64,000 nucleotides of DNA from Powellomyces hirtus (lineage: Eukaryota > Chytridiomycota > Chytridiomycetes > Spizellomycetales > Powellomycetaceae): the NCBI GenBank assembly GCA_025526995.1, contig JAHLKG010000004.1:62001-126000 (forward strand), given 5' to 3'. This document shows, piece by piece, positions 23,736-33,900 of the stretch (position 1 is the first letter of the stretch; each line of letters opens with the position of its first letter). The notes beneath the pieces were generated by a model that did no database searches, was not told the DNA's origin, and worked only from the letters and a program-made list of their open reading frames with translations. Position numbers and translations under genes: made by a program.

Positions 23736-26531
23736 CTACTCTTCATCCTCTTCGTCCAGCTCGAGGACCTCTTCTACCTCCATTTTCCGGTGGAGCAATG
23801 GGGAAATCTGTTGAAAGAATACAAAGTCAATCGATGACAGAAAGGCGTTTTTTATTTCCTGACCATCCGACATACCTGTCTGTCGAAATAAGTGGGAATA
23901 GCTCCCGGCTTGTGCGCCTTTTGGACGGCCGCAAAGTACGCCGTGTAGATATCACCATCGGCACGACCGAATGGTGAGTTGAGCATAAAGTCCGAGAGGT
24001 TGAAGGAGTCGGTCAGCGGGATGGCGTTTTCACGCACGGCGAGGCAGAGAGCATTCACGGATTCGCGGATCCAGTCAATCTGTTCCGACGTGAAGTAGCC
24101 ATACTGGAGGAAAGGCCCAGTGTTTTCGGCAATCGCGTAGAAACCGTACAGCATGCAGAGTTTTTCCAGAATCGGCTTGAGGTCGGCGGGGGCACGCTCA
24201 AGCGCGCCCTTAAAACGGTGGAAGAGGTATCCAACGCTGTGGATCTTGGTAGCGAACAGACGTGATTGGGCTGAGAAGGGAAAGGAAAGAGAAATCAGTC
24301 AATTAGCGACTCGGAAGGGGGAAGATAAAACATGAGAGCATAGGAGTTGATACGCACAGCAAGCTTCATATGACTCATCCTCTTTGAGACCCTTCTTGAT
24401 ACCATTCTCAAAGTCTTCGCCAGCCTTTTTGACGACGCGTGCCGAAACGAGCCAGAAAGCTTCCTCGATGACTTCCAGGCGTGTGATCTCCGAGATGGAC
24501 TTGGCCGAACATTGCTTGTTGACCAGCGACTCGAGATTGTTCAGGTACGCGACGCCACCAGCTTGCTTCTTTCCAGCCTTGGCCTCACGGTAACAACCAA
24601 CGAGGTATCGGCCACCTTGCAACGACAAAATTGTGTTGTCGCCCTGCGATTACAAAATAAGGATCAACACTTCGCTGCGCCGGGCAGTTGCGGATTTAAG
24701 CTTTGCTTCCGCATCAAAATTTCGTACCTCCCATGTGCAATGCACAGCAAAGTCAGCATACAATGAGGCCAGTCCGGTGTATGCAGAGTAACCGTGTCCA
24801 CCGCATGCTTGTCGACACTGGTCGATAATGTTCAGCGTGGACCATGTGGAGAAGGCCTTTAGACCAGCACTGGTTCCATGCATCTCCTTCAATTTCTCAA
24901 GGACTTCACCCAGACGCTTGTCTCCTGGTTGCAAAGTCTCCATGCTGTCCATCATCTCTTCGTACATTCGGTTGACTTCGATGCCAGTGAAGTGCATAGC
25001 AAACTAGGGGGCGAAACAGGTATGAGCTTTGATCTCTTGTTGTTGAGCCAAACATGGGATAAAATTCATTTGCATACCGCTTGAGCCAACAGGGGCATGA
25101 GGCGGTATTGGTGGATGGCATAATCGAGAATCTTTGTTTCCGGTTCTCCGTCTTTGGCCCCGAATTGACGACGGATGGCGGCGTATCGGATCGCGATCGT
25201 CAGTGCCTTCTTTGCAATGGCCCCAGAGTCGACGACCATGGCCACACGGCCAGAGATGAGAGCACCGTATGTCAGCTGCTGCAATGGCGGTTCCTTGACT
25301 TCACCACGGCGGTTGACTTTGGTGTGCTTCATCAACATGTGGGATCGCGGAATGCGAACGTGGGTAAACTGAATGTATCCATTGTCAGTTCCGTGACGAC
25401 CCATCTTGGCTCCAATGTCACCGATCACGATGCCCGGCAGGTTCTCGAAAGTTGTAGTGTCTCGCAATTGGACAATGAAGTTTTTCACACCGTAGTTCTT
25501 TCCGTTGATGATCATCTGCGCAAACACGACACTGTGGGTCGCGGTCTGAGCAGCGCCTCCAATCCACCATTTTGTGGCTGGGGCGCGATGATGAGAAACC
25601 GTCAGATTAAACTCGTACAAGATATGAATTTTCCACTGCTGAATTTCTAGAGACGGGATGAATACCTGTGAGGGTTGGGGTGTGAATGACAAACTCGTCG
25701 GAGGCTTGGTCGTAGGTGGCTGTGGTTTCGAGACCAGCGACGTTGGAACCGTGTCCAATTTCCGTCATGGCAAAGCATCCAACCATGCCATTGAGAGTGA
25801 CTGCTCCCTTTTGTGCCCAGTAAGAAAACTGCTCCGGTGTGGCACCCCCTCGCAAAGCCCCAAAGAAAAGGCCTGATTGCGGACCAAGCAGGCGGGTGAG
25901 TTTGACGATCGGCTGTCTCTCTACGAAGACATTGTAGAGGTGCTCTTACCGTAATGCACTCCAATTCGTGTCCATGTTCCGGGGTCGAGGACGCTAATGA
26001 GCTCCATGCGCAGTTTGAAGAGGCCCATGGACTCATTTCCAACATGGTGCGCGGCACGGCGAACCTGCAAGGCAACAAAGAGCTCTTTGAACATCCACCG
26101 CGCCGCAAGGGTCGAAAGCGATAAACAGTCACACACACACACCTTTGCCATTGAGCGCTCACGAATCTCCTGCAGAGTCAGATCGTGGTGATCAGCGACC
26201 TGCCACACGGGGTCGCGTTCAAGCTGCAGCATGATCCTCTCGCGGACCTGGTTGTGGGAATATTCGTTTGGCATTCAGCACGAGGACTTTTTGCAGGACA
26301 CGCGGAGTTTGGGAATGGTATTTTACCGCAGTCTGCTTTGGACCACCGTCCAGATAGTGGGTCATGTTGCGGACGGCAAACGAAGCTTTGGCCCGCTCCT
26401 GGGTCAGCTCGGCGGGGCTGCATGCGGGGAAGGTCCAAGTTGAGGTTGGACGCACTCGGAAAAACACGGGAGAGGCAGGGTTTATTGAATCAACAGGTAA
26501 CTTACCCAGGAGGCTTTGCTAGAGAAGTCAT
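23736..26531 (-). CDS. Peroxisomal acyl-CoA oxidase, apparent frameshift in exon 2
   Basis: First enzyme of peroxisomal beta-oxidation, oxidising acyl-CoA to trans-2-enoyl-CoA with FAD and O2. It starts at ATG 26531 (MTSLAKPPG), donor after 26506, then about eight further exons down to 23736. ACOX blocks appear in order: NLDLPRMQP, then PAELTQERAKASF, FKLRMELISVLDPG, AMTEIGHGSNV, KWWIGGAAQTATHSVVFAQM, GRHGTDNGYIQFTHVRIPR, then QACGGHGYSAYTGLASLYAD. The C-terminus is acidic (LELDEEDEE) and has no PTS1; fungal POX enzymes can be imported without one. In exon 2 the frame shifts by one base at the CCCC run of 26414-26417, between LPRMQP and PAELTQ. A sequencing or assembly error is the simplest reading because the rest is well conserved. 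Confidence 0.92.
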
Positions 26532-27137
26532 TCTGTGTATGTGCGGAGGAAACGAAGGGGCTTGCGGAATGCGGTGGGGGGGGGGGGGGGGGGGGGCGGG
26601 GATGGAGGGAGTTGGTGGGGGGTTGTGGACGGCGGCGGTGTTTTGTGGGGGGAGGAACGACGAACGAGAAGATGGGGGGAGTCAATCAATCAAGAGGGGT
26701 AACACAAGCTGCACGAGGCGCACGAGGCAAGCAATTAAGGCAGACCCAGACCTGCATGTAGTATCACCTGCTGATCTGTCCGCGTCATGCATGCCATATC
26801 TAGCAACCCTCATTGACTGACTCTCTTTCAGACGAGGCTCTTCTTCTTCTTCTTCAATCAATCAAATCAGCCATCAAACACCCGTTGGTCATTTCAACCC
26901 AAAGGGTCATCAACCAAAGCGTCAAGAGACAAGATCAAATAAATAGAATAGATACTAGGTTTAGGGTTAGCACCAGTTGAGGATACTAGATTTGAGACTG
27001 CGAGAGAGAGAGAGAGACACACAGCGAGGCTTACGCGGCGACGACAGAGGGTGCTTGAGTGCGTTGGTCAATTAAAGCAACCCTCAGATGTCTACATTCA
27101 GTATCCCCCTCACGTGGATGAACGGGTTGCTGCGCAC
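26532..27137. promoter_or_regulatory. Divergent spacer, acyl-CoA oxidase / dipeptidase, with poly-G tract
   Basis: About 605 bases between opposite starts. A run of 21 G lies at 26576-26596, so the oxidase sense strand carries a C-tract about 45 nt before its ATG. Also present: a TTC-rich run near 26837-26850, a telomere-like TTTAGGGTTAG at about 26960-26970 and a GA run near 27001-27015. Confidence 0.6.
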
Positions 27138-29134
27138 ATGTCGTCGCTTCATGGCCTTCGTCGTTCCCCGTCGCGCGCCCCATTTCAAATTGAACATTCC
27201 CCCACCTCTTACAACCCAACCTCAGGTGCAATGCGTCACTCAGAGAAGGCTCTATTGCCTTCTGCCGCTTTCTCCCCGTCCCGAACCGCTTCCTACACTG
27301 CCCAAAAGGCGGACCACTCGCCTCTCAAGGTCGCCGTCGCCCTCACCCTCGCCCTCATCACCATCCTCTATTTCCACTGCTTCTGGGGTCCGGGCGCCGG
27401 TCAACCAACCGGATACACTCTGCAGGAAGTCGAAGAGGAGCTTCTCGATCCCACCGACTATCTAGGCAGAGCACACCAGATTCTCAAGAGAGTGCCGCTC
27501 ATCGATGGGTAAGCAGGCGAGACGGAACCGCGGATTGCGCGCATGGTGGGCCATTTGATGGGCGTAGGGCGACAGAGGCTACGCGTCTCACCGATGTCAA
27601 GTGGAGAGCTCGAGTCTCGACGCGCGCAATGTTACCCTTTGTTGCTCTGGTCTTCCGTCTGACAAGATACATCTCTTTCTTTGCTCATGCCTATCCATAG
27701 GCACAATGATATGCCAATACATCTGCAGATGACCAACCACGGGCAGCTGGCTGGAGTCAACCTGACAGACATGCCAGGCTTCCACACAGACATCACGCGC
27801 ATCAAGCAGGGGAGGTGGGGCGCGTCACATCTCTGTCTTTCGCGAATGCGCGGGGTGTGCATCAACTGAAATCACTCCAATCGCAGACTTGGAGGACAAT
27901 TCTGGTCAGGTTTCATTCCATGCAGAGATGACTTTACACGCTATTCCGATGACGTGCGGTTCACGCTGGTGTGTGTCAACGTGTCGCGCTACGGTTGCGT
28001 TGGATAATGTCGTCTCAATGATTTGGATGTTCAAATAGGAGCAAATTGACCTCATACATCGAATCGTGAAGACTGCTCCCGACGTAAGCTTCTGCGCGCT
28101 GATCAAGCGGCAAAAGCAAGAAACTGACCTTATAACTTTCTAGACGTTCGAGTTTGCCCGCACTGCTGAGGACATCCGCCGCATCCACAAACACGGGCGT
28201 GTCGCATCACTCATCGGACTGGAAGGCGGTCATCAGATTGACAACTCACTCGCTACATTGAGACAGTATTATGACCTCGGTGTTAGGTATCTCACCTTGA
28301 CTCATGTGTGCCATACAGGTGTGTGAGGTATCTGCGAAAGTCGCTCATCGTTCCTCCCGTTGCTGATGCTTATCCTCCCACAGCTTGGGCTGACTCTTGC
28401 ACGGGCACACCTCTCCACGGCGGCCTGACTCCTTTTGGTCATCAAGTTGTTCTAGAAATGAACCGACTCGGCATGATGGTTGATCTCAGGTGAGACGGGC
28501 CGGAATGCAATAGCTTGTCCCGGCCAACGCGCCACTCATCATCTCGCACCCTCAGTCATGTTTCACACGATACCATGCGAGACACCATGGCCATCACCAA
28601 AGCCCCCGTACTATTCTCCCACAGCTCTGCATATGAATTGTGCAAGATCGCACGTAACGTCCCTGACGACGTTCTGGCGCGCATTCCTGAAACCGATGGT
28701 GTCGTCATGGTGAGGAAATCCACCCAAAACACTTTCATGTCCTCAAAACCATTCATTGCTCACGAAAACCCCCTTATTCCGCGACTTTCCCCCAGATCAA
28801 CTTTTATCCGCGGTTTGTCAGCTGCGGAGCCAACTCGACACTAGGCGCCGTAGCAGACCACATTGCATACGTGGCCAAAGTTGCCGGCGTCCAACACGTC
28901 GGACTCGGCAGCGACTTTGATGGCATCGAGGTCGTGCCCGAAGGACTCGAAGATGTCTCAAAGTACCCGGACCTGATTGCCGAGCTCCTCCGTCGCGGAT
29001 TCACCGACAAGGAAGTCGAAGGCATTGTGGGCGAAAACCTGTTGCGCGTCATGGAAGGTGTTGAGAAGGCGGCGCATGCACTTGGGGATATGCTGCCTAT
29101 TGAGGAGAAGCTGCCAATGGACAAAACGTGCTGA
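27138..29134 (+). CDS. Membrane dipeptidase (M19 renal dipeptidase family), type II anchor
   Basis: Zinc dipeptidase hydrolysing dipeptides, possibly outside the cell or in a vacuole. About eight exons. An N-terminal cytoplasmic tail is followed by one membrane helix, [19 protein letters not shown], indicating a type II signal anchor. The catalytic domain then shows PLIDGHNDMP (metal His and Asp), [14 protein letters not shown] (bridging Glu), [28 protein letters not shown], and [13 protein letters not shown] (the DFDG signature), ending with the usual helix ([14 protein letters not shown]). The ATG at 27138 is the first in frame; a second at about 27228 (MRHSEK) is also possible and keeps the anchor. 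Unlike animal dipeptidases, no C-terminal GPI signal is visible. Confidence 0.9.
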
Positions 29135-29396
29135 TGGCGGATATAGAGCCCTCGTGTTTTTTCCCGTTTGGCGACCCCTCCTGCAGCTTTTTTGGCCAGG
29201 TGGATTGCTGATATTAGATATCATCTGTTGTTCACTAGAGGATGCAGCAGGTTGTATTCTTGAATCTTCCCATGTTTGTATCATATATTACAAAAGTTGT
29301 GTCAAGTACGGTGGGTCAAGAAGCTCTGTTGCCATAGGATTCGAGAGTCAGGAGTGAGATGCCATGCATGCGTGGAGGGCGTAAATGCGAAAATGT

Positions 29397-30726
29397 TCAG
29401 GCAAGGAACGACTTCAAGTCAAAGACGTTCTGTCCCGCCTTCTTGACACAAACGCCCCGCTCGGTGACGACGGCCGAGATGAGGTGTGCAGGGGTGACGT
29501 CGAACGCCGGGTTCCACACGCCAATCCCGGGCGCCGCAACATGAACCGTTCCCATTGGCACATCCCCACCTTCCCTCCCGTCACCACCACCACTACCCAC
29601 CAACCGTCCTCTGTTCTGCACGACTTCCACCCCGTTCCGCTCCTCGATTGGGATGTCGTCGCCGGTCAGTGTCTGCAAATCGATAGACGTGGACGGCGCC
29701 GCAACCACAAATGGCACGCCGTGGAACTTTGCCGTGATGGCCAACTGATACGTTCCAATCTTGTTGGCCGTGTCACCGTTTCGCGCGACCCGATCGGCAC
29801 CGACAATGATGGCAGAGACATTTTTGGTCTTGAGGAGGGCCGAGGCCATACTGTCACAGACGAGGGTGGCGGGGATCTGCTCGTAGACGAGTTCGTAGGC
29901 CGTGAGGCGGGAGCCTTGGTTGTAGGGACGGGTTTCTGTGCAGAAGGCGTGGGATAGTTTGGTGTGGGTGTGCAGGTCCCGGATGATGCCGAGCGCAGTT
30001 CCCCACCCGGCGGTAGCCAGACTTCCCGTGTTGCAGTGCGTGAGGACCTGCACCATGTCTCCACCATGCGGGTTGTGTCGCAGGATGAATTCCGCACCGT
30101 GACGCCCAATGTTCTTATTATCCTCAATATCGCGGTCCAGCATCGCTTCCGCAGCCGAGAGGTATGCGTTCACGACCGATTCGGCGGTTGCGGGTGGGGA
30201 GGAAGTGGCGGCGGCAGCGACGATGGAGGAGAGACGACCGGCGGCTTCGAAGAGGTTGACGGCGGTTGGGCGGGAGGTTTTGAGGTAGGTGAGTTTGGTG
30301 GTGATGAAGGTGGAGACGGAGGTGGCGTCGGGGAAGGATGCGGGAGACGCGGAGAATGAAGAGTGGAGGTCGACGGCGAGGGAGAGTGCAGCTACGATCG
30401 CTATCGCTGGAGCTGGCACGGGAAAATATGGCCATGGGTTAGGCATTACAACGGAGAAGGGTTGAGCGAACCAGTTGCGGGGCATACCTCCACGGACCTT
30501 CATCGTCTGTATGACATGGTGGCCCTGCTGGGAGTTTGGAACGTCTTCGTAAACTGTTTCAAACGGCAGTCGTAGCTGGTCAAGAACTTGCAGTGAGCCT
30601 GTGACAGAAACAAGCGGGCAAGTGGGTTAGCGCCGAGCTTTTATTTCATAGATTACTCCGAAAAGACAATTTGGACATACCTCGCTCATACTTGATAGCT
30701 TGCAATGTGGGAGCTTGTTGTGTCAT
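29397..30726 (-). CDS. MRI1: Methylthioribose-1-phosphate isomerase
   Basis: Methionine-salvage enzyme converting 5-methylthioribose-1-phosphate to the ribulose form (EC 5.3.1.23). Exons 30726-30681, 30598-30488 and 30412-29397 sum to 390 residues, standard for MtnA/MRI1. Blocks: LRLPFETVYEDV, then MKVRGAPAIAIVAALSLAV, GDMVQVLTHCNTGSLATAG (catalytic Cys), SRLTAYELVYEQIPATLV and IIVGADRVARNGDTANKIG (catalytic Asp). VWNPAFDVTPAHLISAVVTE follows. The 75-base intron between exons 2 and 3 is itself open in frame, so a single-exon reading would wrongly insert about 25 residues between KVRG and APAI. It shares a 216-bp divergent promoter with the focadhesin-like gene. Confidence 0.96.
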
Positions 30727-30942
30727 GTGTGCGGGTTTGCCGGGACGGAATATCTGGATAGTAATTGCGAAAGGAGAATTGTCGAAAGTGTTTCAAAAAC
30801 TGTCAATGTGGATTTCAGAAGTGGCACAGCTGGAATGGAGTGCACAGCCACATAGCCCCTAGCACGCCGTCATTCCCCCAATTGTTCCTGTCACGCCGTC
30901 TCTTTGGCTTCCCATTTCCCTCGCTGGGACCGCCATAAAGGA
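30727..30942. promoter_or_regulatory. Short bidirectional promoter, MRI1 / focadhesin-like
   Basis: Only 216 bp separate the two divergent ATG codons, so both promoters must lie here or overlap the 5' ends. No TATA box is obvious in either direction. Confidence 0.6.
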
Positions 30943-33900
30943 ATGGACATCAACGATCTACGGCGCAAATTGCACCTCGGTCTACGCAGCCTCCAGCTCT
31001 CCGCACTCACCTCCATCAAAACAGACGCAACCCGCCGCCCTCCCCAGCATGCCTGGGACAAAACGTCCCCCGTGAGTCTCCTCTGGGATGCCCTCCTCCC
31101 CACCGACGACGCTCCCTCCTCGCCGTTCCTCGCAGCAGCAAGTGGCGATGCAGTGATATATCTCGTTCGCAAGGGGGGCCTTGACTGGCAAAAATCCTTG
31201 AACCAGGTCCTGGCGCGATTAGCAACGGTGTCAACCCCAGCGCTGCCCTATGTCGTGCGGGTCGTTGCTCAGCTGCTGATCTTGCATGTGGAAAGTCACA
31301 TGAAGGATGCAAGTGCATACAAGAGTCCGTTTGGACAGAAGACCCGTCGTCCGCATCCGCTTATCACTGCGGTTGTTAGGCGTCCTGACGCTTGGTCGGA
31401 TGTGTTGTTTGAGGTTCAGGATATGTTTGCGGCGGCGACACGGTCGAACAATGTGACGACATTGCGCATGCTCGATCCGTTTATACGGTTTGCCTGTTTG
31501 GAAACGGCGATGGATCCGGTTAGTGGACCCGGCCAGTACCAGGCGGCGTTAGTAGACATCCTTCTCAGCCCCACAACGACCGGCCCATCTGATGATCATC
31601 AAACCGAATACAGTCGTATGCTTCTGAACCTCTTCCTGTCGATCTTGCTGTCCTTGCCTGTAGTACCTGGAGAAGCCATGATCACGCAGACTGTGCTTTG
31701 TGACCATATCGTAGGGCTCGTACGCAAGTTACCAGACGCGGAGTCGCACACACGAGCCATCTGTCAACTTCTCAACTGGACATTCGATTGCCGTCAGTCG
31801 GGACGCTCACTCTCCGTGCCTCTCAGATCTCTCCAGAGCTACTTTGCGACATGCGGACTACGGACGATGGACACAGCAATGCCTCCCATCATCTTTGCTG
31901 CACTGTCGTATTGCCTATTGGACGTGGCCGAGTATCCTAATCAGGGAACGGTGCTGATCACACTCATGCTGGATATAGTAAAGCTGGTTGATGTTCAGGA
32001 AGCTGTCATGCAAACCATTGCTCCTGTGGCGGTACTGCCTTTGCTTCAGACCTTGTCGGAAATGACCGACAGTCCTGTGAAGCGTAAAGTGTTCGACATA
32101 TTAGTCATTCTAGAGCGCGCTGTATTGAGGACTTCCTCACTTGAATCGGATTTGGGCAAGGTATGGCTATCTACGTTCCTGCTTCTTATTTCCGCACCAG
32201 GAGAGTTAAACTTGGTAATTACATCAGAGTGTGCGAGCTATCAGCGACCATGCCACAGGAAGCTTTGCCGTGCTTGTTGGAGACCTGCAGACGCTCATGC
32301 TAAGCTATTCTCTCGGTAGCCCGGAAGACGGGGTCCTGAAAGGCGGCGATCCACATAGGAGCGCCTTCCTTTACGCAGGCTTGATTTTCCATAGTGAGGA
32401 GTCGACCCGGATCCGAGCACTGTCGGCATGCACGTCCGTCTCGTTCCCATCAGCGTCCGGCTACATGTCAATGTTACCCCTACTTTTATACGTTTTGAAG
32501 AATGATCCATCCCCACACGTCCAGATCCATGTTCTGCTCAAAAGCCTCCCAGCTCTGACAGCCGCCAACGACGCGTTCGTAACCGCCCGGGTGATGCATG
32601 TGGTGCAGTCGCTCCTCGGGGACAGCGCCGGAAGTGCCGGGACCAACACGTTATTCTGCGTTGGGATCAGGACATTGCTGGAAATCTGGAAACGCCAGCC
32701 GAGAGTGTGGCCGCAGTTGAAGGGGTACCTCCTGGCGTGGGCTAAACGAAGACGCCATGGACGGCCGTTGCGGTTCCATCAGGGTGGACAGTGGAGCGAT
32801 GAAGCCGAGATGGAGACTACTGTCGCGGCTACCATGCGAGACGTGTGTCTCGTGCGAGCTGCGGATTGTGGTCAGGACCTCCTTCCGCACCTGTTTGCGC
32901 TGTTGCAAGCGCCCGAGTTGCATACGATGACTACCGTATTTGCCCTCCAGTCCGTTAATCTGTGTATTGAGGCAAACATCACTGATCCGCGTGCCGCATG
33001 GAATGTCTTCATGCAGCAGTTTGTTGCCCGGACCGGATCGTCGCCTGCGGCCCCAGGCGTCCTGCAGCAATTGTGCGAGTTTTATAGGCTGGTGGCTGTC
33101 AAAGACGACCAGTCGGAGCTTTACATGACGCTAAAGTCAGAGATCTTGGTATCGTGGCTACTGCCGCTCATGCAACACACTGAACAGAACGTGAGAGAAG
33201 CGTGTTTCCGCGCTATCGCAGCGTACCCAGCTCCGGATCTGTTCCCGGTCATGTCCTCACCTCGGGAATTGGTTACGTCCATTGCAGCATTCACGCAGCC
33301 CTCGCCAGCTGCAGCGGACATGCTCGCGAACTTTGTCGAGCATGAATGCAAGCATATGCGGAGAGCCGTGTTTAAAGGTTTTGCGGCTGCTGCTGGCGGA
33401 CGCCTAGCTGAGGACTATGTCAGTGATGAGTCAAAGGGCTTGCAACGGGTTATTCGCGATGTGACGGCTGAGCTGAGAGGATTGTGGGAAGGCGGTCGAG
33501 CACCTGCCGGGTTGCGGTCAGGACTGGCAGGTAAATTATTGGAGAGCCGTATGCTGCATCTGGTAAAAACTGCGTTGCTCACTGTGTCTTTTTGTAGCTT
33601 TTTCATTGATGTCCACACCGTCTCAGGACAGTCACGAAGGGCCATCCACGGATGCGAAACTGCCCTTCCATCGCAGTCTCACCAATTCACTCCGGGATTT
33701 CTCCCTGGCCGACCATCCAACGTTCCGACTGGAAGCCGTACCGGTATGGACGCGATTCTGGGACTCAGCCTTGCTTGCGGCGTATAGGAAGAGCCGAACC
33801 AGCGATCCGCAGAGCAGTCTCCAAGCCGAGGGCGAGAAAGAGAAACAGCAACGGATCCAGGATGTGGAGCAGATGTTGGCGGCTTCGGTGGCCGAGTTGA

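Noticed and set aside
26576..26596. Poly-G run as an assembly gap artefact
   Set aside because: Similar C-tracts occur at consistent places in other genes and one works as a splice pyrimidine tract, so they are probably real, although exact lengths may be inaccurate.
31016..31318. Minus-strand frame inside focadhesin-like exon 1
   Set aside because: Fully nested shadow; Arg/Gly-rich with no recognisable domain.
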